This document shows positions 31,702 through 39,409 of a stretch of DNA of 64,000 nt, in pieces. Numbering within the stretch: the first letter of the stretch is position 1; the number at the start of each line of letters is the position of its first letter. The notes below the pieces were generated by a model. That model was not told the DNA's origin and ran no database searches. It was given only the letters and a program-made list of their open reading frames with translations. A program made the position numbers and the translations under genes. This stretch comes from Bacteroidales bacterium (GTDB lineage Bacteria > Bacteroidota > Bacteroidia > Bacteroidales > UBA932), in NCBI GenBank assembly GCA_017938925.1, contig JAGBAO010000012.1:1-64000 (forward strand). The letters run 5' to 3'.

Positions 31702-32643
31702 ATGAAAAAGTTATTCTACTGTGCCGCAGCTCTCATTGTCCTCCTCTTCGGCAGTTCATGCCAGCAGGAGAAACTTGAGCCGGCCGGAGAACAGACACTC
31801 GTTACGTTGGAGGTAGAGATTCCGTATCTGGCTCAGACTAAGGCCATTTCCAAGGCGGAACTCACTGATATCGTATATTATGAGATCTGGAGAACAGGTG
31901 GAACAGAGAAACTCTTTGCATCCTCTGCTGTCGTGACTGATTGCAAGGCTTCCATTCAGATTTCTCTTGTCAAGGGCTTGACCTATGACTTCATCTTCTG
32001 GGCTCAGAACAAGGATTGCGGAGCGTATGACGTGACGGAACTCAAGACAGTCAAGGTGAAATATGATGTCATTACCGCAGCCGGCAATCAGGATAAGTTC
32101 GATGCGTTCTATGCATTCAGATCTTACACTGTCGAGGTGCCGTTCGACAAGACTGTCAAACTCGAAAGACCGTTCGCTCAGCTGAATTTCGGAGCCACTA
32201 AGATGGCTACCACGCTTGGTGACATCAAGTTGGGAGATACGCAGGTGACTGTAAGCCCGGGACTTCCTACCGTCTTCAATACGGTCGAGGGCAAGGGTGA
32301 GACTCCGACAGCAAATCCTGTGACCTTCAAAGCCAAGGGACTTGCCACTTCCGCTGAGAAACTTGAGGTGGACATTGACAAGAACGGCTCCATCTCAGAA
32401 GAAGAGAAGTTCACATGGGTGTCCATGAATTATATGCTCAGGTCTGACGAAAGCACATACACCGTCACCACAGACTTCGGTGTCGAGGGAGTGGGCTCTG
32501 TCAAGCATTCCGTTTCGAATGTACCGCTCAAGGCAAACTACCGCACAAACATTCTCGGTGACCTGTTCACAAGCGATGCAAGACTCAACATCGTGGTGGA
32601 GCCGGATTTCAAGAAGCCGGACGAGGTGAAGGACGCAATATAG
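31702..32643 (+). CDS. Single-domain fimbrillin-like lipoprotein (P5)
   Basis: A 313-residue lipoprotein (MKKLFYCAAALIVLLFGSSC, QQEKLEPA). Basic-Ala site AQTKAISKAE near 47. Fimbrillin-like domain with YDFIFWAQ, LERPFAQLNFGAT and NYRTNILGDLFT near residue 283, ending about 20 residues later (PDFKKPDEVKDAI). It is the only one of P1-P6 without a C-terminal display domain. It may be a stalk-type subunit or an original single-domain member rather than a broken gene, since the stop follows at the natural domain boundary. Confidence 0.72.
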   Translation: MKKLFYCAAALIVLLFGSSCQQEKLEPAGEQTLVTLEVEIPYLAQTKAISKAELTDIVYYEIWRTGGTEKLFASSAVVTDCKASIQISLVKGLTYDFIFWAQNKDCGAYDVTELKTVKVKYDVITAAGNQDKFDAFYAFRSYTVEVPFDKTVKLERPFAQLNFGATKMATTLGDIKLGDTQVTVSPGLPTVFNTVEGKGETPTANPVTFKAKGLATSAEKLEVDIDKNGSISEEEKFTWVSMNYMLRSDESTYTVTTDFGVEGVGSVKHSVSNVPLKANYRTNILGDLFTSDARLNIVVEPDFKKPDEVKDAI

Positions 32644-32682
32644 AAATAATTACAATTACAAATAACTAATTACTTTATCATG

Positions 32683-32690
32683 AAAAAAAA
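32683..32690 (+). promoter_or_regulatory. A8 homopolymer after the P6 start codon (frame switch)
   Basis: ATG (32680-32682) is followed by eight A and then TC. With seven A the frame would read MKKILLSAAALLTLLFAASCQ, a perfect lipoprotein signal like its paralogues. With eight it shifts out of frame. The other paralogues have at most five A here. Slipped-strand mispairing, or polymerase slippage during transcription, would restore the frame; a sequencing or assembly error is the alternative. Confidence 0.75.
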
Positions 32691-32710
32691 TCTTACTTTC
32701 CGCAGCGGCT

Positions 32711-35365
32711 TTGCTGACATTGCTTTTCGCTGCATCGTGTCAGAAAGAAGACTTCTCTGGCGCAGATGGGGAATTTGCGACCGTGACTCTCACAGTCCAG
32801 GCTCCGGCATCTCCTGTAACCAAGGCTTTTGGTGATGGAACTACCTCAAACCTTCGTCTCGATTTCGGCGTGTTCGATGAGAACGGTGAGGTGCTTGATG
32901 CCCTTCGTCAGACTGATATCGAGTTCGGTGCTGCCGACTCAGAGGGCAAACGTTCGACAACAGTTAAAGTCAACCTTGCCAAAGGTAAGACTTACCATTT
33001 CATTTGCTGGGCTCAGGACAATACGCTGGCTTGCTACAATCATGGCGATCTGAAGGCTATTACCGTTGACTATTCAAAGGACAACGCAGCAAATGTAGAG
33101 AAACGTGACGCTTTCTACGCATGCGTGAAATCAGACATCGTAACGGCAGACTATACCCAGACAATCACTCTTACCCGTCCTTTCGCACAGCTTAATGTGG
33201 GCTCTGACGATCTTAAGGAGGCAGAGAAGGCAGGCCTTGACACCACTAAACTTTATGTGGAACTCAGCGTGACCGATTGCCCTAACGTGCTTAATGCTGA
33301 TTTCGCTAAGCAGTCATATACTGTTGCCGGTTCAGTAGAGGCAACATTCACAAAGGCAATCTGCCCTGCAACAGGCACGAATCCGGAGAGAATCAATGTG
33401 GAACTCAACGGTACTCCAAAGAGTTACAGCTGGCTCTCAATGAACTATATCTTCACTTCAGTCAGCAAGGATGACCTTAAGAAAGTGACTTTCAATCTCT
33501 ACGAGGAAGGCACTCATCTTGTTACCTACACAGAGGACAACGTGCCTTTCCAGGCAAACTGGCGTACAAACCTCCTCGGCCGTCTTCTGACAACTGACGG
33601 AAAACTCACAGTTGTTATCGATCCGAACTTTGCGAATGTCCACAACATCTATCTTGATGCAATCTCACAGGCAGCTCTTAAAACAGCAATAGATAATAAG
33701 GTGGCTGGAACATACAATGTTTCAGGTTATGTTCACGCCGTTGCGGCAGTGGGTACAGACCTGGAGACAGTCACTTTGAAGGATGACAAGGATGAAGCCA
33801 ATCCAACAGAAACAAGAGACTATACACTCAGTGTAGTCGGTTTGAAGTCTGATGATACATTCTATCAGGAAGGTGACTATCTCGTAGTCTCAGTAACAGT
33901 TGATGCAGAGGGTGAGGTGTCAAATGCTCAGAATCACGTGTACCACCGTCCAGCAAAAGCCGATGATGAAGAGGTGGTTGAACCGGTTACACCGGAACTC
34001 TCTCTTGTTGTTGAAGATACAGTGCCAGTCCCTGCAGAGGGCGGTAATGTTACAGTCAAGGTCACTTCCAATGTGGCTTGGACTCTCTCACTGAACGGTT
34101 CTAAGGTTGCAGAGGGTAGTGAAGCCGTGGCTAACCATACAGTTGAGGTCGCAGTTCCTGCAAACGAACAAACAGAGGAGATAACTCATACACTTGTCCT
34201 TTCAGATGTCCCTGCAGAAGGCGCAACAGCAGTTACCAAGGAAGTCTCTTTCGTGCAGGCTGCTGCTGAGGCAGTAGAACCAGAGGTACCAGCATTTTCT
34301 GCAGGTAAATATTGGATTATGGCTATTGAAGATAATGTGACAAAGGTGATGACCCCACTTGCGGATAATTTGTCATATGGCTATGGTCCAAGTGCCGATG
34401 TTGTTGATAACAGAAGCTTTGCAATAAATGCTTTTACATTTAATGAAGTTGAAGGAGGATTTACAATTCAGGATGAGTCTGGAAAATATTATTATTCAGA
34501 TGCAACTCATAAATCTTTCCAACTTACTACAGATTCATCGAATGATGGTCTAGTATGGTCGGTATCAGTTCAGGAAGATGGAATATATATTCTTACCAAT
34601 GTCGCAACTGAACGTACTATGAAATATGGAGACGGTACTTTTACAACCTTCGGAGTATATTTGGATACAGAAGAAAATACAGGGGTATATCCTACTCTTG
34701 TTAAGGCCGATAACCCACTCCCGGTTGAGTTAAGTTCTATTTCTGTCAGTGGACACACTACTTCATTTATTGAGGGAGATTCATTTAAATTTGGTGGTAC
34801 AGTAACTGCTACATATACAGACGGATCGAAAAAAGATGTTACTGAGTATGCTTCAGTGACAGAGCCGTCTATGGCAGATGGAGCGACTGTTACTGTAAGT
34901 TATACAGAAGGTGAAGTTACAAAGACTTATGAGTATGTGATATCTGTGAGAGCAGCAGATGAAGAAGTTACACTTGTAAATGAAATATTGGAAATTACTG
35001 CTTCTACCGGTAGCTTGTCTGCAGACAGCGGCTCTATCTCTTGGACTGGAGAATACTTCACATGTACAAATGTAAAAGATCAAAGTAGTACCGCAATTCG
35101 TACAACCGATACAGATCACCATCGTTTTTATGTCGGCTCAAAACTAAAGTTTTCTTCGAATGATGGTAAGACTTTTAGTAAGCTAGTTCTAACCTGTCGC
35201 TCCTCATATGTGGCTAATACCGATAACGTTACTTATCCAACCAATGTTACCGTGAGTGTTGATGGTACAACCGTAACCATTACTTTCACAGAAGCTGTAT
35301 CTGAGATCTCACTTGATATCGTAAAACAAATACGTATTAGTAAAGTTGACGCAACACTTCAGTAA
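32711..35365 (+). CDS. Fimbrillin-like lipoprotein with BACON/Ig-like modules (P6), start out of frame
   Basis: The open frame starts only at TTG 32711 (884 codons), in the middle of a signal peptide (LLTLLFAASCQKEDF). The natural ATG at 32680 is out of frame because of an A8 tract. Basic-Ala site PVTKAFGDG; fimbrillin-like domain with YHFICWAQ, LTRPFAQLNVGS and NWRTNLLGRLLT. Instead of a beta-helix, the C-terminal half has an OB-like part (TYNVSGYVHAVAAVG), a BACON-type domain (LSLVVEDTVPVPAEGGNVTVKV, AWTLSLNG), a Big-type Ig domain (FKFGGTVTATYTDGSKKDVTEY) and a C-terminal beta domain. No hairpin precedes it; it lies 36 bp after P5. Confidence 0.72.
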   Translation: MLTLLFAASCQKEDFSGADGEFATVTLTVQAPASPVTKAFGDGTTSNLRLDFGVFDENGEVLDALRQTDIEFGAADSEGKRSTTVKVNLAKGKTYHFICWAQDNTLACYNHGDLKAITVDYSKDNAANVEKRDAFYACVKSDIVTADYTQTITLTRPFAQLNVGSDDLKEAEKAGLDTTKLYVELSVTDCPNVLNADFAKQSYTVAGSVEATFTKAICPATGTNPERINVELNGTPKSYSWLSMNYIFTSVSKDDLKKVTFNLYEEGTHLVTYTEDNVPFQANWRTNLLGRLLTTDGKLTVVIDPNFANVHNIYLDAISQAALKTAIDNKVAGTYNVSGYVHAVAAVGTDLETVTLKDDKDEANPTETRDYTLSVVGLKSDDTFYQEGDYLVVSVTVDAEGEVSNAQNHVYHRPAKADDEEVVEPVTPELSLVVEDTVPVPAEGGNVTVKVTSNVAWTLSLNGSKVAEGSEAVANHTVEVAVPANEQTEEITHTLVLSDVPAEGATAVTKEVSFVQAAAEAVEPEVPAFSAGKYWIMAIEDNVTKVMTPLADNLSYGYGPSADVVDNRSFAINAFTFNEVEGGFTIQDESGKYYYSDATHKSFQLTTDSSNDGLVWSVSVQEDGIYILTNVATERTMKYGDGTFTTFGVYLDTEENTGVYPTLVKADNPLPVELSSISVSGHTTSFIEGDSFKFGGTVTATYTDGSKKDVTEYASVTEPSMADGATVTVSYTEGEVTKTYEYVISVRAADEEVTLVNEILEITASTGSLSADSGSISWTGEYFTCTNVKDQSSTAIRTTDTDHHRFYVGSKLKFSSNDGKTFSKLVLTCRSSYVANTDNVTYPTNVTVSVDGTTVTITFTEAVSEISLDIVKQIRISKVDATLQ

Positions 35366-35861
35366 CCTGTATTCGGTTAATTTTCACGATGATGACCTTG
35401 GCGCTACCATTTCAGTCGGAAATGTCAGTGTGAAGATTTTGACAGAGTCTACTCTGGTGGAATCCTTTTCAAACTCGATTGGTACTCTGTAATCATCATC
35501 CCAACAAACTTTAAACTTTCAGCCGCCATTACCTCGGTAGTACCGGGTAGTGGCGGCGTTGTACATGAAAGTGGGAGATTCGTGATCTTCGGCTTGCTTC
35601 TATAACAGCTGGTCTGCAATGAGATGAGCGTGCCAGTTAGTGATATGCAATCTTCGTAGGAAATTTACAACCGGTTGCTCTGGACAACATGCATTCTGTG
35701 TCTTGTGTGGCATATTAGGCAGAGTAACCCGACGGTTTCTTACCCCTTTACTCAGCCTTAGTGTTATTATATGCTCTCTGAGTCACATTGAGCGAAGTGA
35801 CCGGTTGAGAAAACAACAATCTGTATGCCACCTGCTTGTGCAGATGCTTGGTGGGATACCC
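35366..35861. other. Non-coding gap between P6 and cdd
   Basis: About 500 bp with no convincing gene on either strand. It holds a strong inverted repeat (35522-35557) and a REP-like motif near 35778-35805 (GTCACATTGAGCGAAGTGAC, of the dispersed GAGCGAAG type). A short open stretch around 35386-35600 has no start codon and no recognisable family. It may be the decayed end of the array. Confidence 0.5.
35522..35557. terminator. Large hairpin downstream of P6
   Basis: GCCGCCATTACC and GGTAGTGGCGGC pair over 12 bp with one wobble and a loop of about 11-12 bases. It lies 157 bp after the P6 stop, with GTTGT rather than a clear U-run behind. It could end the array transcript or be a repeat element. 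Confidence 0.4.
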
Positions 35862-36335
35862 TTAGATACTGTCAAAAATAAGCGGGAGGAGGTCATCGAC
35901 CTTTTCGAATTTCCAGACCTTTGAGGCACCGACCAGAAGGACTGCCATCGGCTTACCCCCCTTGGACTGGTACTGGGCCATCACCTGGCGGCAGGCACCG
36001 CATGGGGTGGCCGGGGATTCGCAGATGTGGCCGTTCTGGCCGGCTGCGATCGCTATCGCTGTCATCGCCTTGTCGGGGCGGCTGGCGCTGGCATAGAAAA
36101 GGGCGGTGCGCTCTGCACAAAGACCGGAAGGATAGGCAGCATTTTCCTGATTAGCTCCCTTGACGATCTCTCCGTCTTCAAACTGCACTGCTGCTCCCAC
36201 ATTGAAGTTCGAATATGGTGCATATGACAATGCCACTGCCTCAACTGCGGCTTCTGCAAGGAGTCTGTCCTGCGGCTGGAGTTCCTCGATGGAGGCGTAC
36301 TCCGTATAGGCGATTTTTATCTCTTTGTTTGTCAT
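35862..36335 (-). CDS. cdd: Cytidine deaminase
   Basis: A 157-residue cytidine/deoxycytidine deaminase of normal length. SYAPYSNFNVGAAVQ near residue 35 binds substrate. The catalytic zinc motif is CAERTAL near 72 (Cys-Ala-Glu) with PCGACRQVMAQY near 108 (PCxxC). It converts cytidine to uridine in pyrimidine salvage. Transcribed alone from a TATATTTG promoter, divergent from mnmA. Confidence 0.93.
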   Translation of the reverse strand: MTNKEIKIAYTEYASIEELQPQDRLLAEAAVEAVALSYAPYSNFNVGAAVQFEDGEIVKGANQENAAYPSGLCAERTALFYASASRPDKAMTAIAIAAGQNGHICESPATPCGACRQVMAQYQSKGGKPMAVLLVGASKVWKFEKVDDLLPLIFDSI

Positions 36336-36359
36336 AACAGTTCAATTAAGTTATCTTTG
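36328..36359 (+). promoter_or_regulatory. mnmA promoter
   Basis: -33 TTTG (36328-36331), 20 nt spacer, -7 TATCTTTG (36352-36359), all consensus. Predicted start near 36366, leader of about 38 nt. Confidence 0.72.
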
Positions 36360-36376
36360 CGCTTGCACAAAGTGTA

Positions 36377-36384
36377 CAAATATA
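36377..36384 (-). promoter_or_regulatory. cdd promoter -7 element
   Basis: TATATTTG on the minus strand, an exact TAnnTTTG match 42 bp upstream of the cdd start. No clear -33 TTTG. Confidence 0.5.
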
Positions 36385-36403
36385 ATCTTTTTATTTAAAA
36401 TAA

Positions 36404-37765
36404 ATGGATAACAGCAAGATAAAGGTGTGTATAGGCCTCTCAGGAGGTGTGGATTCCAGCGTTGCGGCTCTTCTTCTGAAGCAGCAGGGCTACGATGTGT
36501 TCGCCCTGTTCATGCAGAACTGGCACGATGCCTCGACCACCCTGCACGGTGACTGCGAGTGGGAGGAGGACAGGTTTGTCGCGGAACTGGTGGCCCGCAA
36601 GGTGGGGATCCCGTTCTATTTCGTGGATCTGAGCAAGGAGTACCGCCAGAGGGTGGTGGACTATATGTTCAGCGAATACGAGAAGGGACGCACACCCAAT
36701 CCTGATGTCCTGTGCAACAGGGAGATAAAGTTCGACGCTTTCCTCAAGTGTGCGAAGAAGCTCGGTGCAGATATGGTTGCGACCGGACATTACTGCCGCA
36801 AGGACACTGTTTCCATCACTGACAAGGACGGCCAGAGCAGGCAGGTGCACAGAATCCTTGCCGGTTCGGACCCGAACAAGGACCAGAGCTATTTCCTCTG
36901 CCAGCTCAATCAGGAACAGCTCTCGCAGGCACTTTTCCCGATCGGAGACATCATGAAGCCTGAAGTTCGCAGGCTGGCCCATGAGGCGGACCTTCCGTCG
37001 GCCGACAAGAAGGACTCCCAGGGAATATGCTTTGTCGGAAAGGTGGACCTTCCGACCTTCCTCCAGCAGAAACTCAAGCCATGCGAGGGCGATATAGTTG
37101 AGATCTTTGATGCGTTCTATGCTGATAATGAGCAATATAGGAATTACGAGTCTCTAAGGCAGATTATCTCCGAAGGCTCGGAAAAACTTTCGTCTCTGAC
37201 GGACGACCAGCTTCTGGAATTCTCAAAGCCGATAAGCCACGAGGTCAGATTCGAGACGGAGACTTACAGAAGCGGCCGCAAGCACATAAAGAAGACCAGA
37301 TACAAGGCAAATCCATTCGGAAAGATAGTCGGAAGGCACGACGGGGCTCAGTTCTACACCATAGGTCAGCGAAAGGGACTGAATGTCGGAGGCCATGAGC
37401 AGCCGTTGTTCGTCATAGAGACCGATATAGAGAAGAATATAATATATGTAGGCGAAGGCCACAGCCACAAGGGCCTGTCACGCAGCTGTCTGAGGGTGGC
37501 TCCGGAGGAAATCCACTGGATCCGTCCCGATATGAAGATGGAAGTGGGGGAGCAGAGACGCTACAGTGTCCGCATACGCTACCGTCAGCCCCTCCAGGAT
37601 GCCACGCTTCTTATGCGTGAGAGCGGGTTATATATAATCTTTGACACACCTCAGAGAGGAATCACTCCGGGGCAGTTCGCTGCCTGGTACACTCCTGTAG
37701 AGGAAACACTTGAGACCGGCCACAAGGACACCTCCATGGAGATGGTCGGCTCAGGAGTTATTTAA
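36404..37765 (+). CDS. mnmA: tRNA-specific 2-thiouridylase MnmA with an insertion
   Basis: A 453-residue enzyme that adds the 2-thio group to U34 of tRNA Lys, Glu and Gln. The PP-loop ATP motif is LSGGVDSSVAALLL near residue 13. NPDVLCNREIKFDAF near 100 holds the catalytic Cys, MVATGHYCR the substrate loop, KKDSQGICFVGK near 205 the second catalytic Cys, and FYTIGQRKGLNVGG the C-terminal domain start. Typical MnmA is about 360-390 residues. The excess is a segment of roughly 65-70 residues between GDIVEIFDAF and KIVGRHDGAQF, rich in charged residues. It overlaps the convergent flavoprotein gene by 8 bp. Confidence 0.93.
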   Translation: MDNSKIKVCIGLSGGVDSSVAALLLKQQGYDVFALFMQNWHDASTTLHGDCEWEEDRFVAELVARKVGIPFYFVDLSKEYRQRVVDYMFSEYEKGRTPNPDVLCNREIKFDAFLKCAKKLGADMVATGHYCRKDTVSITDKDGQSRQVHRILAGSDPNKDQSYFLCQLNQEQLSQALFPIGDIMKPEVRRLAHEADLPSADKKDSQGICFVGKVDLPTFLQQKLKPCEGDIVEIFDAFYADNEQYRNYESLRQIISEGSEKLSSLTDDQLLEFSKPISHEVRFETETYRSGRKHIKKTRYKANPFGKIVGRHDGAQFYTIGQRKGLNVGGHEQPLFVIETDIEKNIIYVGEGHSHKGLSRSCLRVAPEEIHWIRPDMKMEVGEQRRYSVRIRYRQPLQDATLLMRESGLYIIFDTPQRGITPGQFAAWYTPVEETLETGHKDTSMEMVGSGVI

Positions 37766-39164
37766 GAAGGGACTTCGCGGCAGACTGGCCGGCAAGATAT
37801 CCTGTCGAGAACGCTGTCTGGAGGTTATATCCTCCTGTGTCGGCATCCAGATCCAGAACTTCACCTGCGAAATACAGTCCGGGAACAAGGCGGGACTCCA
37901 GTGTCTTTGCTGTCACGTCTTCCGTGCTGACTCCACCCGCTGTCACGACGCATCTTTCATAGCCCACAAAGCCCTCTATCTCCATCTTCCAGGTCTTGAG
38001 TGCCTTTGCCAGAGTCTTGTGGTCGGCGTTCGGATTGAGCTTGATGAATGCAGGGATGAGGGACATCGGCAGCACCTTGGTCAGCAGGATGCGGAACTTA
38101 TCCTTATACTGCCTGCCGGCATTGCGCTTGTCCTTCATGATCTCGTTCCAGAGGGTGGATATCCTGACAGTCAGGTCTTCAAGTTCCACAGCAGGCTTCA
38201 TGTCAAGTGTTATATATGCCTTGGAACCGTTGATTATTGCATTTACGCAACGGCGGCTGATCTTGAAGCCTATCGGGCCTTCCAGGCCTCCGTCCGTGAA
38301 ATCGAGGTCGCCGAACTCGTATGCCGCCTCATTACCGTCGATGTGCAGGGTCAGTCCCACGTTCTTCAACTGATTGCCGCACAGGATCTTGCCTATTTCA
38401 GTGAGCGGTGTGCTTCTGTCTATGTGGCCTTTCATCGTGCCGGCAGAGGTGACATCCTTGTATCCTTTGGGGACAATCGCCGTCAGAGACGGGAAGAGCG
38501 TCCTGATCTTGTGACCGGTCTTCCGGGCCCATTCGTATCCGTCTCCGGTGGATCCGGTCTTAGGGTAGGAGAGACCTCCTGTGCATATGATGAGCCTTCT
38601 GCACTCGAATCTCCTCCCATCCCCGCAGATCACTTCAAACCTCTCCTCCAGATCCTCACCCTTGGCATCCTGAGTCTCCCTCCTGTCATCTTGAGCAAAG
38701 CGAAGGATCTCCTTCACCTCAGCCCCGCAGAGAATCTCCGCCCCGGCTCCCTCAGCAGCCCTGACCAGTGCATCCACCACGTCAGAAGCCAGGTGAGACT
38801 CAGGAAACGCCCTGTCCCCACGCTCCACCACATACGCCATCCCGTGATCTTCAAGGAAACCGAGCATCTTTTCTGAAGTGAGATTATAGAACGAAGGCTT
38901 GAGAAAGTTCGGTTTGGGGTGTATATGCTCCTGAAACTCGTTCCACTGCTTGACGTTGGTGAAATTGCATCGTCCCTTGCCGGTGATCATGATCTTCCTT
39001 CCCGGCCTGGCCATCTTTTCCAGCACGACCACACGTGTGGCTCCGTTTCCTTGATCACGCTCTTCACCGTTCCCGTGTACGGTCAAGAACTCTGCTGCTC
39101 CAGCAGAAGCCATCAGACCAGCAGCGCCGCCTCCGATTATTATTATATCTGCCTTGTTTGTCAT
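37758..39164 (-). CDS. HI0933/YhiN-family NAD(P)/FAD-dependent oxidoreductase
   Basis: A 468-residue flavoprotein. ATG 39164 (MTNKADIIIIGGG) is chosen because the dinucleotide-binding strand starts there; the frame is open 25 codons further up. Motifs: IIIIGGGAAGLMASAG near residue 6, KMARPGRKIMITGKGRCNFTN near 50 (family signature), LIICTGGLSYPKTGSTGDGY near 190, VVTAGGVSTEDV and LYFAGEVLDLDADTGGYNLQ near the end. The family is of unknown substrate. Two insertions relative to relatives are seen: FLTVHGNGEERDQGNG near 27 and a REP-derived EILRFAQDD near 155. Confidence 0.87.
   Translation of the reverse strand: MTNKADIIIIGGGAAGLMASAGAAEFLTVHGNGEERDQGNGATRVVVLEKMARPGRKIMITGKGRCNFTNVKQWNEFQEHIHPKPNFLKPSFYNLTSEKMLGFLEDHGMAYVVERGDRAFPESHLASDVVDALVRAAEGAGAEILCGAEVKEILRFAQDDRRETQDAKGEDLEERFEVICGDGRRFECRRLIICTGGLSYPKTGSTGDGYEWARKTGHKIRTLFPSLTAIVPKGYKDVTSAGTMKGHIDRSTPLTEIGKILCGNQLKNVGLTLHIDGNEAAYEFGDLDFTDGGLEGPIGFKISRRCVNAIINGSKAYITLDMKPAVELEDLTVRISTLWNEIMKDKRNAGRQYKDKFRILLTKVLPMSLIPAFIKLNPNADHKTLAKALKTWKMEIEGFVGYERCVVTAGGVSTEDVTAKTLESRLVPGLYFAGEVLDLDADTGGYNLQTAFSTGYLAGQSAAKSLLK
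38686..38712 (-). repeat. REP-like element inside the HI0933-family gene
   Basis: On the minus strand GATCCTTCGCTTTGCTCAAGATGACA encodes ILRFAQDD in frame. This is the look of a dispersed Bacteroidetes repeat usually found between genes. Here it enlarges a surface loop of the flavoprotein. Recognition is from memory of the repeat; copy counting in the genome would confirm it. Confidence 0.5.
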
Positions 39165-39247
39165 AAGATTCCATGTGTTCCGTCCGTCTGTCATGTAAAC
39201 AGTCAAGACATCTTCAAAATTTTTCTGCGAATTTATCAAAAAATCTC

Positions 39248-39255
39248 TATATTTG
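39248..39255 (+). promoter_or_regulatory. tRNA-Thr promoter -7 element
   Basis: TATATTTG, exact TAnnTTTG, 28 bp upstream of the tRNA 5' end. A plausible start lies near 39262. Confidence 0.6.
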
Positions 39256-39283
39256 CAGTCCCTTTACACAAAGGAGTTACGTT

Positions 39284-39356
39284 GCCACTTTAGCTTAGTC
39301 GGTAGAGCATCGCATTCGTAACGCGAAGGTCGTGGGTTCGAATCCCATAGGTGGCT
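39284..39356 (+). tRNA. tRNA-Thr (anticodon CGT)
   Basis: A 73 nt cloverleaf. Acceptor GCCACTT pairs with AGGTGGC (one G-T pair), discriminator T, no encoded CCA. D arm AGCTTAGTCGGTAGAGC, anticodon loop TTCGTAA, T arm GTGGGTTCGAATCCCAT. Anticodon CGT reads ACG (Thr). The last anticodon-stem pair (31-39) is A-C, unusual but seen in some tRNAs. Confidence 0.95.
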
Positions 39357-39362
39357 CAAAAA

Positions 39363-39400
39363 ATCCCTGATGATCAGCTTAAGATCTCAGGGATACGTTT
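39363..39400. terminator. Bidirectional terminator between tRNA-Thr and ccsA
   Basis: ATCCCTGA ... TCAGGGAT hairpin followed by ACGTTTTT on the plus strand and by an A run (T run on the minus strand) on the other side. It can end both the tRNA transcript and the opposing ccsA transcript. Confidence 0.7.
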
Positions 39401-39409
39401 TTATAAGGC

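Noticed and set aside
12851-35365. Invertible promoter or shufflon-type inversion system in the fimbrillin array
   Set aside because: All paralogues and cassettes point the same way, no recombinase gene is present, and no inverted-repeat pair flanking a promoter was found. Only direct repeats and hairpins are seen.
35386-35600. Possible decayed gene in the gap after P6 (open stretch with FKLDWYSVIIIPTNFKL-like translation)
   Set aside because: No start codon, no signal peptide, a strong hairpin lies within it, and no similarity to P1-P6 can be seen.
37710-38876. 388-codon plus-strand frame over the HI0933-family gene
   Set aside because: It lies antisense to a gene with clear FAD-binding and family motifs, has no domain of its own and is a shadow of GC-rich codon use.
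39284-39356. tRNA-Thr as attachment site of an integrated element
   Set aside because: No integrase and no repeated tRNA 3' end was seen on either side; flanking genes look like normal chromosomal genes.
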